From: Propioniciclava coleopterorum
Lineage (GTDB): Bacteria; Actinomycetota; Actinomycetes; Propionibacteriales; Propionibacteriaceae
DNA length: 64,000 nucleotides
Reading direction: 5' to 3'
NCBI RefSeq assembly: GCF_011393335.1
Contig: NZ_CP049865.1
Coordinates: 3,607,902 to 3,671,901 of the forward strand
In this document: positions 25,091 to 34,262 of the stretch, piece by piece
Layout: every line of letters starts with the position of its first letter
Numbering within the stretch: the stretch's first letter is position 1
The notes under the pieces: model-generated
The model's input: only the letters and a program-made list of their open reading frames with translations
Databases searched by the model: none
What the model was told of the DNA's origin: nothing
Program-made: the position numbers and the translations under genes

Positions 25091-26742
25091 CGCTGCACCC
25101 AGGTGTTGTAGAACGACGGGCGGCCGATGGGCTCGGTGCCGAAGCCGTGCACGGCGTCGGTGGTGGCGAAGACCTGCGGCTCCTCGAACAGCGGGATGAC
25201 GTAGGACTGGTCGATCAGGTACTCCTGCACCGCCTGGCTGGCCTGGATCCGGGCGGCCGGGTCGGGGGTGCCGGCGACGGCCGCGAGCAGGTCCTCGAGC
25301 TTCTGATCCCCGATGGTGTTGTCGGTCAGGTTGCGGTTGAGCAGCGTGTTGCGGTTCTTGGCGGCGTAGTTGCTCTTGATGACGTCCAGGTCCGCGCGGC
25401 CCACCATCGTGTGGTTGACCTGCACCTGGTCGGCGTCGTTCACGGCCTTGGTGTAGGTGCCGGCGTCCGCGCGCAGGATCTGCAGGTCGACGCCGAGGTC
25501 CCGCTTCCACTGCTGGCTGACCAGGGTGGTGACGTCGAAGGAGCGCGGCTGCGGCGCGGCCTCGTTGACCACCAGCTTCAGCGGCTGGCCGTCCTTGACG
25601 CGGATGCCGTCGGGCCCGGGGGTCCAGCCGGCCTCGTCCAGCAGGGCGCGGGCCCTGGCCGGGTCGTGGGTCAGCTTGGCCGAGAGATCCTCGTACCCGA
25701 GCGCGGTCTTGCCGAGCACGCCGGTGGCGAGCGGGTAGTTGTCGGTGAACAGGGTGTCGACGATCTCCTGCCGATCGGTGCCCAGGGTCAGGGCCTGCCG
25801 GACGCGGATGTCGGACAGGGTCGCGTTGCGGAAGCGCAGGGAGAACGCGTTGTTCACACCGCGGGTCTGCGCGGCGACCAGGTGCGCGCCGGACGCCGTG
25901 ACCACGGCCTCGTCGGGGGCGGCGATCTGGCGGGCGATGTCGGCCTGGCCGCTGGTCAGCGCGCCGACCCGGACGCCGGCCTCCGGCGTGACGACGTAGC
26001 GGATCTCGTCGAGGTACGCGCGGCCCTGGTTCGCCGAGGCCTTGGGCGCCCAGTGGTAGTCGGGGCGGGCCTTCAGCACCACCTCGGCACCGATCTTCTC
26101 CGACGCGACCACGAAGGGGCCGCTGCCGATCACCTTGGTGCCGTTGCCGGCGCCGTAGAACGTGAAGTCGCCGTCCAGGGTGGCCGGCGAGAGCAGCCCG
26201 GAGTTGATGGTGGAGGTGGCCTGCAGGAAGCCCGGCGCCGGCGCCTTGAAGTGGAACACGACCGTGGTCGGGTCGATCACCTCGGAGCGGTCGTAGTTGT
26301 TGACGGCCTCCGACACCGGCAGCGCGCGGGCGGCGTCTCCCCTGCCGTACAGGTCGAAGTTCTTGGCGACCGCGGCGGCGTCCAGCTTGGTGCCGTCGGA
26401 GAACGTCACGTCGTCGCGCAGGGTGAACGTGTACCGCGTGGCGTCGGCGTTCACCTCCCACGAGGTGGCGATCCAGGGCTGGAACTCCAGCGTGGCGGGG
26501 TCCTGGTAGACCAGCCGGTCGGTGATCTGGTTGACCAGGCCGCCGTTGGGGTAGAAGCCGCCCGAGGGCGGGAACAGGCTGGTGTGCGGCTGGGCGTCCA
26601 GGTAGGTGAGGACGCCGCCCGTCACCGGGTCCGAGGCGCTCGCCGTCGGGGCCGACCCCGCACCCTGGCCGCAGCCGGTGAGGGCTAGGGCGCCGGCGAC
26701 GGTCAGGGCGAGGAGCGGATTCTTCCAGGAGAAGCGAGGCAT
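25087..26742 (-). CDS. ABC transporter substrate-binding lipoprotein, peptide-type (KPN_01854-like)
   Basis: 551 residues, SBP_bac_5 family. Lipoprotein signal with lipobox LTGC and Cys at residue 23; then the family segments YTFTLRDDVTFSDGTKLDA and RNATLSDIRVRQALTLGTDRQEI. Start ATG 26742 with AAAGG 9 bases upstream; the longer open frame lacks sense as a signal peptide. First gene of a seven-gene operon that includes the LLM monooxygenase, so it defines what the system imports. Ligand unknown. Confidence 0.9.
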   Translation of the reverse strand: MPRFSWKNPLLALTVAGALALTGCGQGAGSAPTASASDPVTGGVLTYLDAQPHTSLFPPSGGFYPNGGLVNQITDRLVYQDPATLEFQPWIATSWEVNADATRYTFTLRDDVTFSDGTKLDAAAVAKNFDLYGRGDAARALPVSEAVNNYDRSEVIDPTTVVFHFKAPAPGFLQATSTINSGLLSPATLDGDFTFYGAGNGTKVIGSGPFVVASEKIGAEVVLKARPDYHWAPKASANQGRAYLDEIRYVVTPEAGVRVGALTSGQADIARQIAAPDEAVVTASGAHLVAAQTRGVNNAFSLRFRNATLSDIRVRQALTLGTDRQEIVDTLFTDNYPLATGVLGKTALGYEDLSAKLTHDPARARALLDEAGWTPGPDGIRVKDGQPLKLVVNEAAPQPRSFDVTTLVSQQWKRDLGVDLQILRADAGTYTKAVNDADQVQVNHTMVGRADLDVIKSNYAAKNRNTLLNRNLTDNTIGDQKLEDLLAAVAGTPDPAARIQASQAVQEYLIDQSYVIPLFEEPQVFATTDAVHGFGTEPIGRPSFYNTWVQR

Positions 26743-27129
26743 GGGTGAGCGCCTTTCGGGCAGCCGGAAAACGGCATGATGAATACAGGGGGATCGGGAG
26801 AATGCGCGCGGCGGCGCCGCGAAGAATGGTGGAAATGGTGGGCGATTCCCGACCGGGCGCACGCGGGCGCCCGCCACAGCCGTGGCTCGGGTTCGCGGGA
26901 GGGGTCGCTTGGACGGGGCCGACCAGGGCCGCCGACCGCTCAGGACAAGGGCGTCAGTACTGAGCGCGCGACATCAGACAGCGACAACGCATCCGGGCCA
27001 TGCGACCGAAGTCGACATGGTAGCGGCGCGTGGCGGTCTGACTCATGGGCACCATTCTGCACAAGGTTGTCGGATCCACCAAACTCGGGTCCGCATTCTG
27101 GGACTCCGGGGTAATGCGGGCGGACGCGA
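26743..27129. other. Non-coding region upstream of the transporter-LLM operon
   Basis: About 390 bases without a convincing gene; the short ORFs are Arg/Gly-rich shadows. It must hold the promoter for the minus-strand operon. A perfect 10-bp palindrome TCAGTACTGA at 26954-26963, about 210 bases from the start codon, is a possible operator. I saw no conserved SAM, T-box or other riboswitch core. Confidence 0.5.
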
Positions 27130-27170
27130 CGAGATCCCTCATTCCCAAACCGTGGCAATGAGGGATCTCG
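27130..27170 (-). terminator. Long hairpin terminator of the sugar-acid cluster
   Basis: Perfect 14-bp inverted repeat (CGAGATCCCTCATT and its complement) with a 13-base loop, beginning 8 bases after the stop of the TIM-barrel isomerase gene. Placed to end the minus-strand operon. Confidence 0.8.
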
Positions 27171-27177
27171 GATCGGG

Positions 27178-27975
27178 TCAGCGCGCGGCGCTCCACAACT
27201 CCTTGGCCCAGGCGAGGTCGCCGCGCATCACGTCGGCGACCTCGTCGGGGGTGGCGGCATCGCTGAGCTCAGCGGTCAGACAGATCGGCCCATCCCACCC
27301 ACGCTCGGCGAGCAGACCCAGCACGCGGGCCCAGTCGGTGACGCCGTGGCGTCCGGGCGCGTACCAGATTTCCTGCGGCCGCGCCCCCGCCGTGGCAGAG
27401 ACGTCGCGGAAGGCGGCGTTCTTGAGGTTGGCCATCGCGAGCCGTGGCGCGGCCAGGTCGAGGCTCACCGCCGGGTCGGCGCCGGTGAGGGCGTCGTGGC
27501 AGGCATCCCACACCATCACCAGGTGCTTGGGCGCCTCGGCGAGCAGGCCCATCACACCCAGCGTGGTCGCGACGTAGGCACCGCGGTGCTGCTGCACGCC
27601 AATCCGGACGCCGAACCGCTCGCAATCCGACTCCAGCGCCACCCAGGCGTCCCGCTGCCGAGCGACCGAGCCGAGCGGATCAGCCGGGTCGACGGCGACC
27701 ATCACGCGGATCAGGTCGACCCCGGCGTCCCCGCAGGCGGCGAGCACCGCCGGGGTCGGCTCGGCGGCGATCGAGGCCACCGCCACGCCGGCCCGGCGCA
27801 ACCCCTCGACCATCGCGGGCAGCCGCTCGGCCGCGTCCTCGGGGCTCACCCACGAGCCGGGCCGCACAGGCAGCTCGATGCCGTCGAACCCCAAACCCGC
27901 GACGACCTCGCCCAACGGCTCGGGCGGCAGCGGCGCCCATCGTTTGGTGAACAGCACCCACATCGGCTCGCTCAT
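27178..27975 (-). CDS. Sugar phosphate isomerase/epimerase (xylose isomerase-like TIM barrel)
   Basis: 265 residues of the AP endonuclease 2 / xylose isomerase-like fold: LGFDGIELPVRPGSW, VQQHRGAYVATTLG, HLVMVWDACHDAL and LAMANLKNA, with Glu, Asp and His residues at metal-site positions. ATG 27975 overlaps the permease stop. Last gene of an ABC/enolase/dehydrogenase cluster; presumably acts on the imported sugar or sugar acid. Exact reaction unknown. Confidence 0.82.
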   Translation of the reverse strand: MSEPMWVLFTKRWAPLPPEPLGEVVAGLGFDGIELPVRPGSWVSPEDAAERLPAMVEGLRRAGVAVASIAAEPTPAVLAACGDAGVDLIRVMVAVDPADPLGSVARQRDAWVALESDCERFGVRIGVQQHRGAYVATTLGVMGLLAEAPKHLVMVWDACHDALTGADPAVSLDLAAPRLAMANLKNAAFRDVSATAGARPQEIWYAPGRHGVTDWARVLGLLAERGWDGPICLTAELSDAATPDEVADVMRGDLAWAKELWSAAR

Positions 27976-28874
27976 CGGCCGCCCAGCCCACTCATGGTGA
28001 TGCCGCGGACGAACCACCGCTGCGTCAGGAAGAAGAGAATGATCAGCGGCACCGTGGTGATCGTGGCCGCGGCGAGCAACAGGTTCCACTGCGTGCCCTG
28101 GGTGTCCTGGAACACCTGCAGGCCGACGGTGACGGTCCGGGTGGCGTTGGTGTTGGAGACCACCAACGGCCAGAGCAGGTTGTTCCACTGGGCGATGAAC
28201 TTGAACACCGCCAGGGTCGCGACCGCGGGGACGGCCATCGGCAGGATGATGCCGGTGAATATCTGCCACCGGCTCGCGCCGTCGATCCGGGCGGCCTCCT
28301 CGTACTCCATCGGGATGCCGAGGAAGAACTGCCGCAGCAGGAACACGCCCAGCGCGGTGAACGCGTAGGGCAGAATCATGCCCCACCAGGTATCCACCCA
28401 CTGCAGCCGCGCGATCATGATGAACTGCGGGATCAGCGTCACCTGGGTCGGGATCATCAGCGTGGCCAGGTAGACACCGAACAACGCCTCCCGGCCGCGG
28501 AACTTGATCCGGGCGAACGCGTAGGCGGCCAGCGCCGCGGTGACGGTCTCCAGGATCGCGGTGCCGCCGGCGAAGATGACGGTGTTGAGCAGGTGCTGCC
28601 CCAGCGGCACCATCGTCAACACACGGGCGAAGTTCTCCGGGTGCCAGGTGGGCGGAATCATGTACGGCGTCGCGCGCATCGCGTCGGCGTCGGACTGGAA
28701 CGCCACCAGCACCATCATCACGATGGGGATGAGGGTGAACGCGGTCACCACGAAGGTGGCGAACACAAGCAGCTTCGCGGTCACCTCCGCCTTGGCGGGA
28801 CGGCCGTCAGCCCTCCGGCTGGACGCGGTGGGCGCGGGCGCGGCTGCGCGCGCTTCGATCAGGTCACTGGTCAT
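27972..28874 (-). CDS. Carbohydrate ABC transporter permease (MalG-like)
   Basis: 300 residues, six membrane segments after a 35-residue cytosolic leader. EAA loop EEAARIDGASRWQIFTGIILPM is intact. Overlaps the partner permease by 11 bases. No ATPase gene lies in this operon, so a shared MsmK-type ATPase elsewhere is expected. Confidence 0.9.
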   Translation of the reverse strand: MTSDLIEARAAAPAPTASSRRADGRPAKAEVTAKLLVFATFVVTAFTLIPIVMMVLVAFQSDADAMRATPYMIPPTWHPENFARVLTMVPLGQHLLNTVIFAGGTAILETVTAALAAYAFARIKFRGREALFGVYLATLMIPTQVTLIPQFIMIARLQWVDTWWGMILPYAFTALGVFLLRQFFLGIPMEYEEAARIDGASRWQIFTGIILPMAVPAVATLAVFKFIAQWNNLLWPLVVSNTNATRTVTVGLQVFQDTQGTQWNLLLAAATITTVPLIILFFLTQRWFVRGITMSGLGGR

Positions 28875-29802
28875 AGTGGACGAGCCTCCGCTGGGCGAGG
28901 AATTGGATGGCGGTGATCACCAGGATGAACGCGAACAGCACCAGGGACTGAGCCGAGGCGTAGCCCTGGTTGTAGTTCTCGAAGGCGGTCCGGTAGATGT
29001 ACATCACCAGCGTGGTGGTGCTAGTGCCCGGCCCCCCGTTGGTCATGATCAGGGCCTGGTCGAACACCTGGAACGACCCGATGATCGAGGTCACGACCAC
29101 GAAGAAGATCGACGGCGACAACATCGGCACCGTGACGTGCCACAACTGCCGGGCCCCCGAGGCGCCGTCCACCTTGGCGGCGTCGTAGAGGTGTTGCGGG
29201 ATGGCCTGGAGGCCGGCGAGGAAGATGACCATGCCGAAGCCGAAGCTTTTCCACACGCTCATCAGCACCAGGGCGGGCATCGCCCACACGTCGGAGACCA
29301 GCCAGGCCGGCCCGTCGAGGCCGAACAAGCCGATGACCCGGTTGATGAGGCCCCCAGTGGGGATATAGAGCCAGATCCACACGAAGGCGACCGCCACTGT
29401 GATGGTGGCGTACGGCAGCAGCAGCAGCGAGCGCACCACGGCGATCCGCTTGAAGCCCTGGTTCACCATCAGCGCCAGCACGAAGCTGACCAGGATGGTC
29501 AGCGGCACGCTGGTGAAGGTGAACACTGCCGTGTTGACCAACGCCGCCCAGAAGGTGGGGTCGGAGCCGAGTTCGATGAAGTTGCTCAGGCCGGCGCACG
29601 TCGGCGGGCTGAACAGATTCCAGTCCAGGAAGGAGATGACGGCCGCCGCGACCACCGGGACGGCGGTGAAGATGGCGAAGCCGGCAAAACTCGGCAGCAG
29701 GAACAGCCAGGCCGCCAGGGCCGGGTGCTCACGTTCGCGCCAACGGGATCGGCGGGACGTATCGGGTGAGGTCACACTCACGGTGTCGGTCCTTTCGCTC
29801 AT
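28864..29802 (-). CDS. Carbohydrate ABC transporter permease (MalF-like)
   Basis: 312 residues, six membrane segments, EAA loop YDAAKVDGASGARQLWHVTVPML, and the family phrase ALIMTNGGPGTSTTTLVMYIY. ATG 29802 overlaps the binding-protein stop (ATGA). Pairs with the MalG-like gene downstream. Confidence 0.9.
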   Translation of the reverse strand: MSERTDTVSVTSPDTSRRSRWREREHPALAAWLFLLPSFAGFAIFTAVPVVAAAVISFLDWNLFSPPTCAGLSNFIELGSDPTFWAALVNTAVFTFTSVPLTILVSFVLALMVNQGFKRIAVVRSLLLLPYATITVAVAFVWIWLYIPTGGLINRVIGLFGLDGPAWLVSDVWAMPALVLMSVWKSFGFGMVIFLAGLQAIPQHLYDAAKVDGASGARQLWHVTVPMLSPSIFFVVVTSIIGSFQVFDQALIMTNGGPGTSTTTLVMYIYRTAFENYNQGYASAQSLVLFAFILVITAIQFLAQRRLVHYDQ

Positions 29803-31105
29803 CGTCGGCGCGCGTTCATCTGGCGGATGTTGTCGGTGTTCTGGACCATCAGCGCGTCCAGGCGGGGCCGCAGCACCCTGACGGTCTCGGCGATGTCGCG
29901 CTGCCCCAGGTAGGAACGCGGCAACTCCTGGGCGGTGATCTGGCGCACCTCGTTCCAGTTCGTGGTCGTCACGTACCGGTGCCCGCCCGCGCCGGGCAGT
30001 TCGCCGGCGAGGATCTTCTGCACGATGCCGAGGTTGGCCGGCGGCGGCTCGAACGCGCTGCTGGCCGAGCGTCGGGCCGGGTTGTTGCGGCCGGCGCGGG
30101 CATAGATGTCGAGCGCGGGCGTGCTGGTCAGCGTGGTGAGCAACTGCCAGGCGGCGTCCACGTCGGAGGTGCCGGCCGGGATGGTGAACGCCGAGCCGGA
30201 CACGCGCGGCAGGCTGCCGGCCGGCCCCGCAGGGAACGGCACGACGTCCCACTCGAACTTCGCCTTGCGGACGTTGAGCACCTGCCAGGGCCCGTTCTGC
30301 ATCATGGCGACGTTTCCGTCGAGGAAGTTGCCGGTGGCGTTCACGGTGACCAGGTTCGTGATGGGCGGGGCGATGCCGTCCTTGGTGAACAGATCCACCA
30401 CGAACCGCAGCGCGTACTCGGCCTCGGGCAGGTGCAACGTGCTGACCGACTGCTCCTCGTTCATCACGTCCGCGCCCGCGGAGTACAGCCACGAGATCAG
30501 GTCGTCGATGGCGGGCGCGTGCGTGAAGCCGTACTGGCCAGGCTTCTGGGCGAACGCGGCCCCGACCTCGCGAAACTCATCCCACGTCATCGGCCGATCG
30601 GTAGGCGGCAGCGGGATGCCGTTGGCCGCGAACAGCGTCTTGTTCACGTAGAGCACCATGGGTGCCACGTCGAAGCCAAGGCCGTACTGGTGGCCGCCGA
30701 AGCCGCTCATCGCATGGATGTCGGGGAAGAAATCGGTCAGGTCCATGCCCGCGATCAGGTCATCGATCGGACGCAGTGCCCCCGCGCGGCGTAGGTGGGC
30801 ACCAGGAACCCGTTGACGGCGTGCACCATGCTCTGGGTGCCGCTGACCAGTTGCAGGTCCATCTTGGTGGGGTATCCCGACGACGGGGTCAGGTTGGCGA
30901 TCGATCGGCGACCCAGCGTCTTCTCGACGTAGGCGCTGAAGTCGGCCCAGACTGCATCCTCGGCCGCGCTGGAAGACCACATCGACCAGGACAGGTCGCT
31001 CGAGGGCGGTTTGGCGCTGCATCCGGCCAGGCCTGCGAGGGCGAGGGTGCCGGTGGCGGCCCCAGCCTTCAGAAGGCTGCGGCGACTCAACGACGGTGGT
31101 GACAT
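29799..31105 (-). pseudogene. Carbohydrate ABC substrate-binding lipoprotein (single-base frameshift)
   Basis: N-terminus from ATG 31105 (AAGGAGAG upstream): Tat-type signal SRRSLLK followed by lipobox LAGC. The frame is lost after PTYAARG; adding one base in the five-C run at 30779-30783 gives ALRPIDDLIAGMDL and an uninterrupted family-1 binding protein (WDEFREVGAAFAQKPGQYGF, GNVAMMQNGPWQV) to 29799. Restored length about 435 residues, normal. Binds the sugar or sugar acid for the two permeases. Break probably technical. Confidence 0.82.
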
Positions 31106-31124
31106 CTGCTCTCTCCTTACTCGG

Positions 31125-32264
31125 TCAGGCGCGGGCGCGCACGACGGTGATTTCGGTGGCCAGACCGCGAATGCGGTCCTCGTCGACGGTCACGCCCAGC
31201 CCGGGCCCGGTGGGCACCTGCGCCACGCCGTCGGTGATCTGGAGTCCCTCGACGTACAACTCAGCGAGCAATTCCGGGCCGTTCAACTCCGCCGGCAGGG
31301 CCAGGTCGAGCTGGCTGAACAGGTGCAGCGCGGCCACGAATCCGATGCCGGTATCGGTCAGACCACTGGAGAGCACCTCGACACCGTGCGCCTGGGCGAC
31401 CGCAGCCGTCTTGAGCGCCTGCCGCAGCCCGCCGGACTTGCACACCTTCACCACGACCATGTCGGCGGCGCCGAGAGTGATGGTGCGGGCCAGGTCGGAC
31501 GCGGTGAAGCTGCCCTCATCGATGGCCAACGGCACGTCAAGCCGCTCGCGCAGCCGCGCCATCGCGCCCCAGTTGGTGCTGGGCACCGGCTGCTCCAAGC
31601 AGGCCAGTCCGGGCACGTCGCCGATTCGGCGCAGCAGACCGCCGACGTCGCTGGGGCGGTAGGACTGGTTGGCGTCCAGCCAGATGGGCTTGCCCCCGGC
31701 GACCTCGGCGCAGGCCAGGACGCGGGCAGCGTCGGCGGCCGGATCACCGCCGACCTTGAGCTTGTAGGCGTGGAAGGCCGAGCTCTCGAGGACACGGGTC
31801 GCCATCTCCTGCGGCGAGGCGACACCGACCGCCGAGCACAGCGGGAGGGCGTCAGTCACCGCGCCGCCGAGCAGGTCGCTGATCGGGACGCCCGCGAGCT
31901 GGCCCGCCGCGTCGTGCAGCGCCAGATCGAGGGCCGCCCGGGCGAACGGGAAGCCATTCGACACCGACGGGCTCAGCACCTGGCTCGCCGCCTGGTGGTA
32001 CGCCTCGACCGCGAACGGACTGGTGCCCAACACGAGCGGCGCGAGGTTCCTGGCGAGCACCGAGATGATGGTGTCGCGGGTCTCGTAGCTCCAACTGGGC
32101 AGCGCGCGCTGTTCGCCCCAGCCCACCGCACCCTCGTCGGTGGTGACCTTGACGTAGATCACGTCGCCGGTGCCGCCGGACGCACCGACGGCGCCCGAGC
32201 CCAGGGCGAACGACTTCGCGAACGGCACCTCGACCAAGAAGACCTCGACCTGGCTGATCGCCAT
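31125..32264 (-). CDS. Enolase superfamily enzyme (mandelate racemase / muconate lactonizing type)
   Basis: 379 residues. Capping domain about 1-130, then the barrel with catalytic K-x-K (YKLKVGG), metal ligands in WLDANQ, CLEQPVP and AIDEG, and the second acid/base Lys in VKVCKSGG. This K...K arrangement is the MLE/dipeptide epimerase subgroup rather than the His/Asp glucarate dehydratase type. Reactions could be epimerisation, cycloisomerisation or dehydration; the dehydrogenase and isomerase neighbours point to a sugar acid or lactone. Confidence 0.85.
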   Translation of the reverse strand: MAISQVEVFLVEVPFAKSFALGSGAVGASGGTGDVIYVKVTTDEGAVGWGEQRALPSWSYETRDTIISVLARNLAPLVLGTSPFAVEAYHQAASQVLSPSVSNGFPFARAALDLALHDAAGQLAGVPISDLLGGAVTDALPLCSAVGVASPQEMATRVLESSAFHAYKLKVGGDPAADAARVLACAEVAGGKPIWLDANQSYRPSDVGGLLRRIGDVPGLACLEQPVPSTNWGAMARLRERLDVPLAIDEGSFTASDLARTITLGAADMVVVKVCKSGGLRQALKTAAVAQAHGVEVLSSGLTDTGIGFVAALHLFSQLDLALPAELNGPELLAELYVEGLQITDGVAQVPTGPGLGVTVDEDRIRGLATEITVVRARA

Positions 32265-32277
32265 GTATCCGCTCCCC

Positions 32278-33261
32278 TCAGGCCGAGATCGACCAGTTGG
32301 CCGGATCGACGTAGCTGGGACCGCGGACGCCTGTGTCCAGGTAGGCCAGGGCGTCGCCGACGACGTAGCCACCCAGCGCCTGGTGCCCCTCGAGGGTGTC
32401 GCCGGCAATGTGCGGGGTGAGCAGCGAGCCGTGGTCGTCGGTGAGCGACTGCGGGAAGCTGGTGGCAGGCTCGGCAGGGAACACATCGAGGGCGGCGCGG
32501 ATGCGTCCTGAACCCACTTCGCGGAGCAGCGCGTCCTGGTCGACCGCCAGCGCGCGAGCCGAGTTGATCAGCAGACCGCCATCGGGCATCGCCGCGAGCA
32601 AGTCGGCGTCGGTCATGCCACGGGTGCTGGGCAGGTCGGGCACGTGGATCGAGACGATATCGGCCGCCATCACCTCGGCCAGCGGCGCCAACTGCGCGCC
32701 CAGGCCTGCCGCGGCGTCCGTAGTGAGGAAGGGGTCGTAGATCAGCGCCTCCACCTGGAACGGGGCCAGCATCGCCAGGAAGGCCCGCGCGGTCGACGAG
32801 CCGCCGACGATGCCGACACGGCGGCCGCGAAGCTCACGGCCACGCACCTCGGGGCGCCACGCGCCGGCCCGGGTAGAGGCGTCGTATTCGCGGACCCGAC
32901 GCAACATCGTCAGGGTCGTGGCCAGGCAGTACTCCCCTACCGACCAGGCGATCCGTGACGCGGCCGAGAACAGCGCCGGGCCGCCGTCGGCCAACTCGAC
33001 CGTGACGAGGTTCTTCATGGTGCCGGCTGCGTGGGCGACGGCGCGCGGGCCACCCTCGGCGAACACGTCCGCCGGCAGCGGCGGCGTCCCCCAACTGGTC
33101 ACCAGGATGTCGGCCCCGGCGGCGAGGCTGCGAACCTCGTCCTCGTCCAGCGGCGCCTGTGCCCAGATCACCTCGTGTTGGGCTTCCAGGGCGGCGCGGG
33201 TGGCCGGGTCGAACACATCGGTCGCCCGTTCGGGTGTCATAGCCATGGCCAGGCGGTACAT
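32278..33261 (-). CDS. D-isomer 2-hydroxyacid dehydrogenase family protein
   Basis: 327 residues: N-terminal catalytic half, NAD-binding Rossmann domain (RGRRVGIVGGSSTARAFLAML, a variant of GxGxxG reading GGSSTA), the Arg-containing NSARALAVDQDAL, and the acid/His pair FPAEP ... TPHIAG. Oxidises or reduces a 2-hydroxy/2-oxo acid with NAD(P). ATG 33261 has GAGGAG 8 bases upstream, better than GTG 33270. First gene of the minus-strand cluster. Confidence 0.85.
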   Translation of the reverse strand: MYRLAMAMTPERATDVFDPATRAALEAQHEVIWAQAPLDEDEVRSLAAGADILVTSWGTPPLPADVFAEGGPRAVAHAAGTMKNLVTVELADGGPALFSAASRIAWSVGEYCLATTLTMLRRVREYDASTRAGAWRPEVRGRELRGRRVGIVGGSSTARAFLAMLAPFQVEALIYDPFLTTDAAAGLGAQLAPLAEVMAADIVSIHVPDLPSTRGMTDADLLAAMPDGGLLINSARALAVDQDALLREVGSGRIRAALDVFPAEPATSFPQSLTDDHGSLLTPHIAGDTLEGHQALGGYVVGDALAYLDTGVRGPSYVDPANWSISA

Positions 33262-33362
33262 GCGGAGCACTCCTCGGTCGTCATCAGCGATGGCCGAGAC
33301 GCTACGGGGCAGGAGTGATGCCCGTCCAAGTCGATTTCCGAATCAGGCGATACCATCCACGC

Positions 33363-34262
33363 ATGGACTTCTCTCTCGTGCAGTTGCGCGGCTTCGTCAC
33401 GGTCGCGGACGAGCGGCATTTCGGCCGGGCCGCCGAGCGGCTGGCGATGACACAACCACCGCTGACCAGGCAGATCCAGGGCCTGGAGAGAGCCCTGGAC
33501 GTGCAACTTTTCGTGCGCGGGCCGCGCGGGGTGAGCCTCACCGCGGCCGGCGAGGCCTTCCTGCAGGATGCCCGCCGCATCCTCGCGCTGACCGACGCTG
33601 CGCCCGCGAACGCGCAGCGCGTCGCCGCGGGCGAGTCGGGCACACTGCGGCTGGGCTTCACCACCATCGGCGCGTACGCACTGCTGGGTGCGACATTGGC
33701 ACAGATCCGCGACCACGCGCCGCAGGTACACATTGCGCTGACCGAACTGCAGAGCGAGGAACAGTTCGATCAACTGCTGGACGGGTCACTCGACCTCGGC
33801 CTGATCCGGCCGCCTGTCCCATCCGGCCTACTGTCGGTCCAGGTGCACAGCGAGGACCTCGTGCTGGCCGTTCCAAGCGGGCACGACCTGGCCAAAGCAC
33901 CTGGCCCACTCGCACTGGCCGATCTGTCAGAGGACTACATCGGGTACAGCCCCGAGGGATCCCACTACCTGCACACGGTGTGCGCGGCCCTCGTCGGGGT
34001 CGCGGTATTCCTCCAGACGCAGATCGCCAGCCAAGTGCCGACGATGCTGGCCCTCGTGCGCGACGGCTTGGGCTGTGCACTGATCCCCCGCTCGTGCACG
34101 GCCATGCGCGTGGACGGCGTCACGTTCCGCGAACTGGCCGATGCCGACCGGCGGTTCATCCCGCTGCATGCGTGTTGGAACCCGGCCAGCACCAACCCGG
34201 CGCTGGCTCGAGTTCTGCCACATGTGACCCGCCTCGGCGATCAGGCGTTGGCGGGCTCCTGA
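33363..34262 (+). CDS. LysR family transcriptional regulator
   Basis: 299 residues. N-terminal helix-turn-helix (RGFVTVADERHFGRAAERLAMTQPPLTRQIQGLE) and the LysR substrate-binding domain. Divergent from the dehydrogenase-enolase-ABC cluster with a 101-base gap, the classic arrangement for a LysR activator responding to a pathway metabolite. Its last 22 bases overlap the end of the convergent isomerase gene. Confidence 0.92.
   Translation: MDFSLVQLRGFVTVADERHFGRAAERLAMTQPPLTRQIQGLERALDVQLFVRGPRGVSLTAAGEAFLQDARRILALTDAAPANAQRVAAGESGTLRLGFTTIGAYALLGATLAQIRDHAPQVHIALTELQSEEQFDQLLDGSLDLGLIRPPVPSGLLSVQVHSEDLVLAVPSGHDLAKAPGPLALADLSEDYIGYSPEGSHYLHTVCAALVGVAVFLQTQIASQVPTMLALVRDGLGCALIPRSCTAMRVDGVTFRELADADRRFIPLHACWNPASTNPALARVLPHVTRLGDQALAGS

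Noticed and set aside
26743..27129. Short ORFs or a riboswitch upstream of the transporter operon
   Set aside because: ORFs are Arg/Gly-rich without ribosome sites; I found no conserved riboswitch core such as a SAM-IV or T-box element.
33262..33362. Defined LysR operator in the divergent gap
   Set aside because: No convincing T-N11-A dyad stood out from background in this GC-rich sequence.
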